DNA of 60,668 bases. Source: an uncultured Bacteroides sp. (GTDB taxonomy: Bacteria; Bacteroidota; Bacteroidia; Bacteroidales; Bacteroidaceae). Below the pieces are notes generated by a model. That model worked only from the letters and a program-made list of their open reading frames with translations. It did no database searches and was not told the origin of the DNA. The position numbers were made by a program, and so were the translations under genes. Below, piece by piece: positions 43,181-49,915 of this stretch (the stretch's first letter is position 1; each line of letters opens with the position of its first letter). The DNA is taken from NCBI RefSeq assembly GCF_900547205.1, contig NZ_URFY01000027.1, positions 1-60,668 on the forward strand, read 5' to 3'.

Positions 43181-43715
43181 CTTCCTTCGCGCTTATCCAC
43201 CCGAACTCCAACAGCGACTACTGATTGCGGGATACACGCCCCAATCGCTTTCAAAAAAGCAGGAGATTCCTACCATGCTGTTGCTGGCCAATCTTTACGG
43301 CAGCCTCACCCCTACGGAATGGCTGAAGCTACAGCTCAACAGCCTGAATGCAGCTACTGAAGCACGCTGGCAAATGTTGCCCGCTCAACTGAACGAAACG
43401 GTTTCACTCATACTCAACGCCTACCCATGGATGAACGCCGCAGACATATGCCTGTTCATCGCACGTGTCAAAATTGGAACATACGGTCCATTTTATGGTA
43501 GCATCACACCGCTGAAAATCATGGAATTTCTGCGTCAATATGCCACAGAATGCCACAAAAGCCGTTCGTCCGCCACTCCCTCCGACCCCCTCCCTGCCCC
43601 CGAGCCGGACGGACGAAAGCCCGTGTCCTACGAAGAATACCTCGACACGTGCCGCAGAGCCAAATCGGGCGACCCGGATGCTATCCGTGAACTGGAACGG
43701 CCGCCCGGAAAGTGA
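43032..43715 (+). CDS. Conserved hypothetical protein (DUF6633-like)
   Basis: 227 residues. Helical and largely soluble: FYRRFPTPNDFLRAYPPELQQRLLIAGYTPQSLSK, then LSKKQEIPTMLLLANLYGSLTPTEWLKLQLNSLN, then MNAADICLFIARVKIGTYGPFYGSITPLKIMEFLRQY. This arrangement recalls proteins that accompany phage replication initiators in Bacteroidales. No catalytic motif is visible. Its start codon lies inside the end of the preceding gene, 149 bp before that gene's stop. A later in-frame ATG (43089) would reduce the overlap to 92 bp. Codon use and a clear product in this frame support that it is real. Confidence 0.75.
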   Translation: MTTITHTTKQQPQTNLSQQMPIPFYNQKPTNASSNSELLEFYRRFPTPNDFLRAYPPELQQRLLIAGYTPQSLSKKQEIPTMLLLANLYGSLTPTEWLKLQLNSLNAATEARWQMLPAQLNETVSLILNAYPWMNAADICLFIARVKIGTYGPFYGSITPLKIMEFLRQYATECHKSRSSATPSDPLPAPEPDGRKPVSYEEYLDTCRRAKSGDPDAIRELERPPGK

Positions 43716-43747
43716 CGGCCGCGCACCTCGTCTGGTGACTATTTTTA

Positions 43748-43801
43748 CTCGGTGCCGAGGAGTGTCCTCCCCGGTGCCGGAAGGTGCCTTCATCGGTGCC
43801 G
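43748..43801. repeat. 22-bp tandem repeat array, inverted relative to 13024-13120
   Basis: Read on the minus strand, units CGGCACCGATGAAGGCACCTTC, CGGCACCGGGGAGGACACTCCT and a partial CGGCACCGAG follow one another without spacer. The second unit and the partial third match units of the 13-kb array closely (CGGCACCGGGGAGGA and CTCGGCACCGAG). It lies in the 127-bp gap between two genes of the cassette, so it is a dispersed rather than a gene-internal repeat. Confidence 0.75.
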
Positions 43802-43842
43802 ACCCCTATCTACTATCCACACCACAGCAAAACCCTATCGTC

Positions 43843-44298
43843 ATGCCCTACACACTACGTTTCCAAATCAAACCCTTACTCGCCGAATATCTGTACGGAC
43901 GCTACTCCGATTCCATCGAAAACGGGAGTCTGCACCTTCCTGCCGGTTGCTACCTGCAATTCACCATTCAGGAATTGCTCACCCATCGCCCCGCCAATGC
44001 CCCGCTCCGCGAAACGGGAAATATTTGTCTGCGCCTCACCGCTCCGCATCGAGGAAAAAATCCGGCAAGTTACAATTACCTCACACAAGACGCCATCCGG
44101 CTCTTCGAGCAACGCACGCTCAACCAGTTTCAACTGGAACTTTTTGACAGAATGATTATAGACCGACGCCAACAGGGCATCCCGTATATAGAATCCGTCC
44201 GCTGCTTCATTGAGCGATACAACATCCAAAGCATCAGCGAAGAAGGTCTGATGAAGGCTTTTTGGAGATGGAAGTCGATTTTTTCTATCGAACGGTAA
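43843..44298 (+). CDS. Hypothetical protein of the phage-derived cassette
   Basis: 151 residues from the ATG at 43843. A longer open frame back to 43540 overlaps the previous gene and the repeat array and is rejected. The sequence is MPYTLRFQIKPLLAEYLYGRYSD, then GSLHLPAGCYLQFTIQELLTHRP, LNQFQLELFDRMIIDRRQQGIPYIESVRCFIERYNI and a basic aromatic end AFWRWKSIFSIER. It looks soluble with a beta then alpha layout. No family recognised. Co-directional with its neighbours; 54 bp before the alpha-CTD fusion gene. Confidence 0.65.
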   Translation: MPYTLRFQIKPLLAEYLYGRYSDSIENGSLHLPAGCYLQFTIQELLTHRPANAPLRETGNICLRLTAPHRGKNPASYNYLTQDAIRLFEQRTLNQFQLELFDRMIIDRRQQGIPYIESVRCFIERYNIQSISEEGLMKAFWRWKSIFSIER

Positions 44299-44318
44299 AG
44301 ATGTTTGAAAAGAAGTAT

Positions 44319-44326
44319 TATATTTG
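44319..44326 (+). promoter_or_regulatory. -7 promoter element of the alpha-CTD fusion gene
   Basis: TATATTTG matches TAnnTTTG, 27 nt before the ATG at 44353. The nearest TTTG upstream is only 11 bp away, so a proper -33 box is not identified. Confidence 0.45.
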
Positions 44327-44352
44327 CACAAGCAAAATAAAAGGCAATCGGA

Positions 44353-45195
44353 ATGGAAAAGAAGTACATCACTCGACGAGAAGCGGCAGAAATATTCAAT
44401 GTGCATCCACAAACAATCAGTAACTGGATAGCCAGAGGACTACTATTGGCAGGGAACAGAGATACTACCGGCACGCTGGTGGATTATCAGTCGGTAGAAA
44501 CGCTTAGAGAATCTTTTGGAAATATCGGAGAGGTAGAAAAGAATATCAAAGAATACAAAGCCAAGATTACTAAACTGGAAAATGAGTATCGGCAAACTTG
44601 CAAGAACCTCACTGACCGAAACTGGGTATACAGCGAAATTTATAAAAACGCGGATATGCTCGCCGACTTGTTTGACACGGCCTACAGTATGCTGACACTC
44701 GACAAAGACTACAAAAAAGTCCTCACCGTCAAAATGTTTCTGAAGGGACACACGCTATCTGAAATTGCCATAGGACTTGAGATTCCTCAGGAACGGGTCC
44801 GTCGCCTCCTGAGCACAGGCATAAACCGGCTCAAACGTATCAAAAACTGCACGGAGCTAGTTGAAGAAAACAAACGCTTGCTCGACCAAATCACTAAGAT
44901 TTCAACCGAGAATATAGCGCTGAAAGAGGTGCAAGATGCCATACACGTAAAAGAAAGTCAGACGAAGAATCTATTAGACACTAAAATTCGAGATCTCAAC
45001 TTATCTGTTCGCATCATCAGTGGCTTGATGACCATAAACGTATACACATTGGGAGACTTAACCCGACGGGAGCGATATGAAGTATACCGTATACGCAATA
45101 TAGGGAAGAATTCGATGCAGGAACTCGATGATTTACTTAAGTTCTACAATCTCGATTGGAATGACGGCAAACCCAGGGGCGACGAGAAACAATAA
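44353..45195 (+). CDS. HTH plus sigma-region-4-like plus RNA polymerase alpha-CTD-like fusion protein
   Basis: 280 residues. Residues 1-50 are a MerR/excisionase-type HTH (TRREAAEIFNVHPQTISNWIARG). A coiled coil follows (57-85). Residues ~115-165 look like sigma-70 region 4 (LKGHTLSEIAIGLEIPQERVRRLLSTGINRLKRI). After a second coiled coil, 205-270 match the RpoA C-terminal domain: RDLNLSVRIISGLMTINVYTLGDL and YRIRNIGKNSMQELDDLLKFYNL. Against E. coli alpha, L262, R265, G296, K297 and S299 are kept (here L217, R220, G251, K252, S254), while N268 and K298 become S and N. This suggests a DNA-bound factor carrying a polymerase-subunit module. Function, and whether it joins or mimics RNA polymerase, is unknown. 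Confidence 0.85.
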   Translation: MEKKYITRREAAEIFNVHPQTISNWIARGLLLAGNRDTTGTLVDYQSVETLRESFGNIGEVEKNIKEYKAKITKLENEYRQTCKNLTDRNWVYSEIYKNADMLADLFDTAYSMLTLDKDYKKVLTVKMFLKGHTLSEIAIGLEIPQERVRRLLSTGINRLKRIKNCTELVEENKRLLDQITKISTENIALKEVQDAIHVKESQTKNLLDTKIRDLNLSVRIISGLMTINVYTLGDLTRRERYEVYRIRNIGKNSMQELDDLLKFYNLDWNDGKPRGDEKQ

Positions 45196-45332
45196 GTACC
45201 CGCTGTTCCGCCTTCTTCTGTCCGGTTCTTTTCCCGAAAAGGTAATTCGTGAGACATTCCCTCATGAATCGCACGGTTAACATTCTAATATTCAACCACA
45301 TACACCATTCAAAGCAAGCATATCCACTGTCC

Positions 45333-45363
45333 TTGCCAATCGGTTGCCCAACCCTTATCTTTG
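45333..45363 (+). promoter_or_regulatory. Promoter of the second HU-like gene
   Basis: TTG (45333-45335), 20 bp, TATCTTTG (45356-45363), a good consensus match. The ATG used (45437) is about 65 nt past the expected start of transcription. A palindrome CGTTAACG (45367-45374) sits at the start site and could be an operator. Confidence 0.65.
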
Positions 45364-45436
45364 TATCGTTAACGTTAGCAAAGCACTGAGATTTCAAAAC
45401 GAAACGTATCATTTAAAACAAAGAAAGGAACCGATT

Positions 45437-45946
45437 ATGGCAATCTTATTCAGAAAAATCACAAGACCGACAGACCTTACAGACAAGGATTCTGCCAAGA
45501 AAACTTATCCGCAAATCACGTATCAATACAGCGCCCCGTGCACGCTGAACGAAATCGCTCAGGAGATAGCCCGAACTTCCGGCTCGAGCGAGGGAGCCTC
45601 CTTTAGCATACTGAAGGACTTCAGGACGGTACTGAAGAGAAAGCTGATTGACGGACGAACTGTGAACATCAACGGGCTGGGATACTTCTTCCTTGCCGCC
45701 CAAAGTAAAGGAACCACCGTGGCTGATGAGTTTACAGCCGCCGACATCACGGGGCTGCGCATCTGCTTCCGTGCCGACAAGGATATCCGACTGAACACGG
45801 GCACCACTACCCGCACGGACGGATTGACACTGAAAGACGTTGACCGCGTGAACAAACTAAACGAATCGGGCAGCGATGACAATCCGAACGATAATACGCC
45901 GGACGTGAAACCGGATGGAGGAGAAACACCGGATCCGGCCGCATAA
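45437..45946 (+). CDS. HU-like DNA-binding protein (Bacteroidales extended type)
   Basis: 169 residues from the ATG at 45437; a longer frame starting at 45344 overlaps the promoter and is rejected. The N-terminal MAILFRKITRPTDLTDKDSAKKTYPQITYQYSAP and the core ISILKDFRTVLKRKLIDGRTVNINGLGYFFLAAQSKGT match HU-like proteins found next to amidase genes in Bacteroides. The tail (ESGSDDNPNDNTPDVKPDGGE) is acidic and disordered, unlike the winged-helix tail of the HU-like protein at 6860. The region after the gene carries an intrinsic terminator. It may bend DNA at cassette promoters, by family. Confidence 0.85.
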   Translation: MAILFRKITRPTDLTDKDSAKKTYPQITYQYSAPCTLNEIAQEIARTSGSSEGASFSILKDFRTVLKRKLIDGRTVNINGLGYFFLAAQSKGTTVADEFTAADITGLRICFRADKDIRLNTGTTTRTDGLTLKDVDRVNKLNESGSDDNPNDNTPDVKPDGGETPDPAA

Positions 45947-45966
45947 CGCTCCTGAAAGTAACATAG

Positions 45967-46011
45967 AAGCGCCCGGACGATTCGTAAAACCAATCTGCAA
46001 CGGGCGCTTTT
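45967..46011 (+). terminator. Terminator after the HU-like gene
   Basis: AAGCGCCCG (45967-45975) pairs with CGGGCGCTT (46001-46009), 25-nt loop, followed by TTAAT. It lies between the HU gene and the holin-like gene, so the last two genes may need readthrough or another promoter. Confidence 0.65.
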
Positions 46012-46025
46012 AATGTATCACACCC

Positions 46026-46376
46026 ATGGAAACTGCACAAATCATCACACTCATCAGCGCTTTAGGCGGACTGGAAGCCCTTAAATGGCTTTTCCACTTC
46101 CTGACGCACCGCAAGACTGATGCACGCCGCGAAGAAGTGTCTCTGGACGACCTGACTGCCGAAAGCCACCGCAAACAGGTGGACTGGCTGGAAGAACGGC
46201 TCGCTCAACGGGACTCCACCATCGACTCGCTGCAAAACGAACTGCGGAAGGAACAAGCCGACAAACTGGAATGGATCAACCATTGCCACGAAACGGAACT
46301 AACGCTCAAGGAACTGGAAATCAAACAGTGTGTCATACACGGATGCGCTCACCGAACTCCTTCTTCCAATTACTAA
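46026..46376 (+). CDS. Small membrane coiled-coil protein (holin/spanin-like)
   Basis: 116 residues. One N-terminal membrane helix (about 5-27, IITLISALGGLEALKWLFHFL) followed by a charged coiled coil (HRKQVDWLEERLAQRDSTIDSLQNELRKEQADKLEW) and a short Cys/His tail (CVIHGCAH). Proteins of this form often precede amidases in Bacteroides and in phages. It starts 15 bp after the terminator and ends 39 bp before the amidase, so it may form a lysis or peptidoglycan pair with it. No assay-defined function is known to me. Confidence 0.6.
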   Translation: METAQIITLISALGGLEALKWLFHFLTHRKTDARREEVSLDDLTAESHRKQVDWLEERLAQRDSTIDSLQNELRKEQADKLEWINHCHETELTLKELEIKQCVIHGCAHRTPSSNY

Positions 46377-46415
46377 GTCTTTCTACACATTCTCTTTTAA
46401 TACATCCAACAAATC

Positions 46416-47333
46416 ATGAGAACAATCGACTCTATCATCATCCACTGTTCCGCCACTCCCTGCGGAAAAGATTTCACTGCTGCGGACATAGACCGATGGC
46501 ATCGGCAAAGGAGCTTTAACGGCATAGGCTACCACTTCGTCATCCGCCTCGACGGGACCATCGAGAACGGACGACCCATCGGCAAACCGGGAGCACACTG
46601 CCTGGGTTGGAACAACCGGAGCATCGGCATTTGCTACATCGGCGGACTCAACAACTGCGGCCGTCCTGCCGACACCCGCACCAACGCACAAATAGATGCA
46701 ATGAAAACGCTGATATGCCAACTGCAACATGAATACTTCGGCATACGCACCATACTCGGACATCGCGACACTTCGCCCGACCTGAACGGTGACGGACGCA
46801 TCGAACCGAATGAATTTATCAAATCCTGTCCGTGCTTTGATGTCCGAAGCTGGTTGCGAGGCATCTCATTGACAGGCATTTGCCTCGGGATGTGTATGCT
46901 CACTTCTTCGTGCGGCAGTCACAAAAGCTCCGTCCTGTCGGTCATGAAGTCGGACGCTTCCGTCACTTCGCAGACCGCCAAAGCAACACAGCTGAACAAT
47001 GACGCAGTCGCATCACAACAACATACTTCGGACTCATTCGACCTTCGACAAAATCTATGCGAGGAATTTATGCAGAAAACAACTATCATTCACCGGAAAA
47101 GACTGAACGCATCAATAGCAGACCAAAAACACAATGAAAGGAATATGGACACACTGATGACGAATATGCAGAAGAGCACCCAATCGGCAGATACCGCCCG
47201 CACATCCATGCTGAATGAAAGCGTGACAGAGAAACGGAAAAGAACAGGAGCGGCTACTCTATGGCTTATCGGTGGGGGATGCGCCGGCACTATCTTGCTT
47301 GTCAAACAATCTCGACGGATAAGAAAAAAGTAA
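46416..47333 (+). CDS. Endolysin-like N-acetylmuramoyl-L-alanine amidase with membrane-anchored extension
   Basis: 305 residues. Residues 1-149 are an Amidase_2 (PGRP-like) zinc domain: IIIHCSA (His10), YHFVIRLDGTIE, GKPGAHCLGWNNRSIGICYIGG, LGHRD (His116) and an EF-hand-like insertion DLNGDGRIEPNEFIKSCPC (Cys138 as the likely third ligand). It cleaves the bond between MurNAc and L-alanine. Most such Bacteroides proteins end there at about 140-170 residues. Here a hydrophobic stretch with lipobox-like LTSSC (162-166), a Gln/Ser-rich charged region and a C-terminal membrane helix (GAATLWLIGGGCAGTILLV, 278-296) follow. The extension looks like a fused small membrane protein and would keep the enzyme at the membrane. 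Confidence 0.88.
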   Translation: MRTIDSIIIHCSATPCGKDFTAADIDRWHRQRSFNGIGYHFVIRLDGTIENGRPIGKPGAHCLGWNNRSIGICYIGGLNNCGRPADTRTNAQIDAMKTLICQLQHEYFGIRTILGHRDTSPDLNGDGRIEPNEFIKSCPCFDVRSWLRGISLTGICLGMCMLTSSCGSHKSSVLSVMKSDASVTSQTAKATQLNNDAVASQQHTSDSFDLRQNLCEEFMQKTTIIHRKRLNASIADQKHNERNMDTLMTNMQKSTQSADTARTSMLNESVTEKRKRTGAATLWLIGGGCAGTILLVKQSRRIRKK

Positions 47334-47341
47334 ATCTACAC

Positions 47342-47380
47342 GATATGCGGGGCTCTAATGATTAAAGAGTCCCGCATATC
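47342..47380 (+). terminator. 15-bp stem-loop after the amidase gene
   Basis: GATATGCGGGGCTCT (47342-47356) pairs with AGAGTCCCGCATATC (47366-47380) around a 9-nt loop. The one imperfect pair is G-U in plus-strand RNA but C-A in minus-strand RNA, so the hairpin serves the plus strand. There is no T run. Confidence 0.6.
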
Positions 47381-47426
47381 CATCCTATTAGAACTTCTAT
47401 TTATATAACTTCACACGCAAAAGAAG

Positions 47427-48287
47427 TTACAGTCTCTCTATTTCTTCGATTGACAAACCGGTAAGGCTGGAGATTATGTCAGGAGATAAACCTTGCTTCT
47501 TTGCATTGGAAGCGATGAGAAGTTTCTCTTCTTTTTTCCCTTCTTCTATGCCTTCTTTTTTCCCTTCTTCTTTCCCTTTCCTTTCTGCACTGCTTACAAG
47601 CGTTTTCTCCACACTGATGATATCCCAGAACTTTTCATAGCCCAATAGTTGTTCCGGCGTGAAGGCTGATTCTTCCAATACGGTTACCGCCTTTTTTATC
47701 TCCGGATTCTCAAGTAACTCTTCGGGCACTTCACGGGTTTTCTCGTCAATTTCGGTCAGGTAGCGCAACCATAGAATCTGCATTTTCTTTTCGCTATACG
47801 TGTGAGGAGTAAACTTAGGCAGTTCTACGAACACCAGTTGAAGACCGTTGATTATCCGTTCAGAGTGTTGCATATGCACCAATCGGTAATAGTGATAATA
47901 CTCTTCGAGTTCGGGTTCAAAAATATCATTGACAAGATTAAGCGAATACACCGGTTGCAACAGGTCATATTTCTCGCCGGAGCCCATCTGCCGCACGTAT
48001 GCCTTGGAAGCGTTGAACAACACACGTTGCTTAAACTCGGGCGACCATATCATTTGCATTTCAACGATGAAATAGCGTCCTTTTTTATCTTTGCAACGCA
48101 CATCTACGATACTGTTCTTACGCAAAGGATTCTCGGGCACCATCTCCGAAGGAAGATACTCGATATCGGTGATACTCTCTTCCGGCTCTAAAGGAAGCAG
48201 AGCGTTCAGGAAGCTCTTCACCAAGTCGGGATGTTCTCCGAACACACGTTTAAAAGTCAGGTCAGCTTTTGGATTAAGGTATCTCAT
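47427..48287 (-). CDS. Rpn/PD-(D/E)XK nuclease-family putative transposase
   Basis: 286 residues. MRYLNPKADLTFKRVFGEHPDLVKSFLNALL and then SIVDVRCKDKKGRYFIVEMQM (Asp...Glu-x-Gln) are the signature of the PD-(D/E)XK nuclease family transposase/Rpn group. These proteins cut DNA and promote RecA-independent recombination in E. coli. The C-terminus has a Lys/Glu-rich repeat (KGKEEGKKEGIEEGKKEEK), coded partly by a 24-bp tandem repeat, and a helical tail. A clear promoter lies at 48326-48355. It is a solo gene, flanked by hairpins, between the phage-like cassette and core genes. Confidence 0.88.
   Translation of the reverse strand: MRYLNPKADLTFKRVFGEHPDLVKSFLNALLPLEPEESITDIEYLPSEMVPENPLRKNSIVDVRCKDKKGRYFIVEMQMIWSPEFKQRVLFNASKAYVRQMGSGEKYDLLQPVYSLNLVNDIFEPELEEYYHYYRLVHMQHSERIINGLQLVFVELPKFTPHTYSEKKMQILWLRYLTEIDEKTREVPEELLENPEIKKAVTVLEESAFTPEQLLGYEKFWDIISVEKTLVSSAERKGKEEGKKEGIEEGKKEEKLLIASNAKKQGLSPDIISSLTGLSIEEIERL
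47528..47571 (-). repeat. 24-bp in-frame tandem repeat in the Rpn-family gene
   Basis: Plus-strand CTTCTTTTTTCCCTTCTTCT occurs at 47528-47547 and again at 47552-47571, 24 bp apart. It codes for two copies of an eight-residue Lys/Glu/Gly unit. Because the period is a multiple of three, slippage would change length without frameshift. Confidence 0.7.
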
Positions 48288-48325
48288 ACTCGTCTCGTCT
48301 CCTCTCTTCTTTATAGGTTACTCTG

Positions 48326-48355
48326 CAAAAGTAACGATTAGAAATCGAAAGGCAA
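48326..48355 (-). promoter_or_regulatory. Promoter of the Rpn-family gene
   Basis: On the minus strand TTG (48355-48353), 19 bp, TACTTTTG (48333-48326), about 39 nt before the ATG at 48287. Full Bacteroides consensus. Confidence 0.75.
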
Positions 48356-48399
48356 TGTTTCTATCCATTTTATTTCGCAACCGATTGATATGATATAGA

Positions 48400-48451
48400 A
48401 AGCCCCGCGTATCCTATCTGAATAATCATTCGATACGGATACACGGGACTT
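48400..48451 (-). terminator. Terminator of the DUF4827-glmM operon
   Basis: Arms 48400-48414 and 48437-48451 pair over 15 bp. In minus-strand RNA two positions are G-U pairs, while in plus-strand RNA the same positions are C-A mismatches, so it is a minus-strand hairpin. It lies about 36 bp after the glmM stop and is followed by TTTCTAT. Confidence 0.65.
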
Positions 48452-48487
48452 TTCTTTATCAATCCGGCAGTTTAACTGTAGATGATA

Positions 48488-49879
48488 TTATTTCTTTGCC
48501 AATTCATTAATCACGTCCATAATCTTCTGGCCGATTTCTTCGGCAGCTTCCAACGTAGACGCTTCGCTATATACGCGGATAATCGGCTCTGTATTACTCT
48601 TGCGCAAGTGCACCCATTTATCGGCAAAGTCAATCTTTACACCGTCTATGTCGTTGATTTCTTCGCTCTTATAGATTTCTTTTACTTTAGCAAGAATGGC
48701 GTCTACGTCCGTGTCGGGCGTAAGGTCGATACGGTTCTTTGCCATGAAGTAAGGAGGATAGGTAGCACGGAGTTCGCTTACTTTCTTTCCTTCGTGAGCC
48801 AGATGGCTGAGGAAAAGAGCGATACCTACCAATGCATCACGTCCGTTGTGGCTGGCAGGATAGATTACTCCACCGTTTCCTTCACCACCGATAACGGCAT
48901 TGGTTGCTTTCATCTTCGTCACTACGTTTACTTCGCCTACGGCAGAAGCGTTGTATTCCATACCGTACTTGCGGGTTACGTCGCGCAATGCACGGGTAGA
49001 GCTCAAGTTAGAAACGGTATTGCCCGGAGTATGTTTCAACACATAGTCGGCAACAGTGACCAGCGTATATTCTTCGCCATACATCACTCCGTTTTCGCAA
49101 ATCATTGCCAGACGGTCAACGTCGGGGTCTACCACAAATGCAACGTCGGCTTTGCCGCCTTTCATCAGGTTCATGATGTCGCCCAAGTTCTTTTCCAGCG
49201 GTTCGGGGTTGTGTTGGAAGTTTCCGGTAGGTTCGCAGTAGAGTTTCTCTACGTGCTGCACACCCAGACGCTCCAGAAGTTCGGGAAGGATGATGCCACC
49301 CACCGAATTGACACAGTCGATTGCCACCCGGAAGTTTGCTTTCTTGATGGCTTCCACGTCAACCAGTTTGAGAGCTAGAACGCTGTCGATATGTTTTTGA
49401 TTGTAAGTCAGGTCTTGGCGATAAGAACCCAGATGGTCTACGTCTGCATAGTCAAACTCTTCGGCTTCGGCAATGCGAAGTACTTCGTTGCCTTCGGCAG
49501 CGTTCAGAAATTCGCCATGTTCGTTGAGGAGTTTCAGTGCATTCCACTGTTTGGGGTTGTGAGAAGCTGTCAGGATGATACCGCCACAAGCACCTTCCAT
49601 CGTCACAGCCAACTCTGTGGTCGGAGTAGAAGCCAGGTCGATGTCTACAACATCCCAGCCCATTCCCATCAGGGTGCCGACTACTACGTTTTTCACCATT
49701 TCACCTGAGATGCGGGCGTCACGTCCCACAACAATCTTGTTGCTTTTTACTTTGCACGTCTTGCGAATCAAAGTTGCATACGCTGAGGTAAACTTTACAA
49801 TGTCGAGCGGATTGAGTCCTTCGCCCGCTCCTCCGCCGATTGTTCCGCGGATTCCAGAGATAGATTTGATTAGAGTCAT
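48488..49879 (-). CDS. glmM: Phosphoglucosamine mutase GlmM
   Basis: 463 residues of the alpha-D-phosphohexomutase family. The phosphoserine loop GGIILTASHNPKQWNALKLLN, the metal-binding loop VDPDVDRLA, the sugar loop GEGNGGVIYPASHNGRDAL and the C-terminal phosphate-binding RKSNTEPIIRVYSEA are all intact. It converts glucosamine-6-phosphate to glucosamine-1-phosphate for UDP-GlcNAc, and so feeds peptidoglycan and lipid A. It lies 36 bp after the DUF4827 gene and shares its promoter; no promoter is apparent in the gap. The SNTEP motif and ~460 length also fit the related phosphomannomutase branch, so GlmM is likely but not certain. Confidence 0.85.
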   Translation of the reverse strand: MTLIKSISGIRGTIGGGAGEGLNPLDIVKFTSAYATLIRKTCKVKSNKIVVGRDARISGEMVKNVVVGTLMGMGWDVVDIDLASTPTTELAVTMEGACGGIILTASHNPKQWNALKLLNEHGEFLNAAEGNEVLRIAEAEEFDYADVDHLGSYRQDLTYNQKHIDSVLALKLVDVEAIKKANFRVAIDCVNSVGGIILPELLERLGVQHVEKLYCEPTGNFQHNPEPLEKNLGDIMNLMKGGKADVAFVVDPDVDRLAMICENGVMYGEEYTLVTVADYVLKHTPGNTVSNLSSTRALRDVTRKYGMEYNASAVGEVNVVTKMKATNAVIGGEGNGGVIYPASHNGRDALVGIALFLSHLAHEGKKVSELRATYPPYFMAKNRIDLTPDTDVDAILAKVKEIYKSEEINDIDGVKIDFADKWVHLRKSNTEPIIRVYSEASTLEAAEEIGQKIMDVINELAKK

Positions 49880-49915
49880 AGGTATTAACTAAAAGATTTA
49901 TTTAATGTTAGTGCT

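Noticed and set aside
43540..43842. N-terminal extension of the hypothetical gene at 43843
   Set aside because: It would overlap the previous gene and run through the 22-bp repeat array; the ATG at 43843 is a better start.
45244..45269. Inverted repeat ATTCGTGAG / CTCATGAAT before the second HU gene
   Set aside because: Short with one mismatch, upstream of the promoter; no repeat partner or gene end supports a function.
48482..49378. 298-codon plus-strand open frame
   Set aside because: Antisense to glmM, whose active-site loops are intact.
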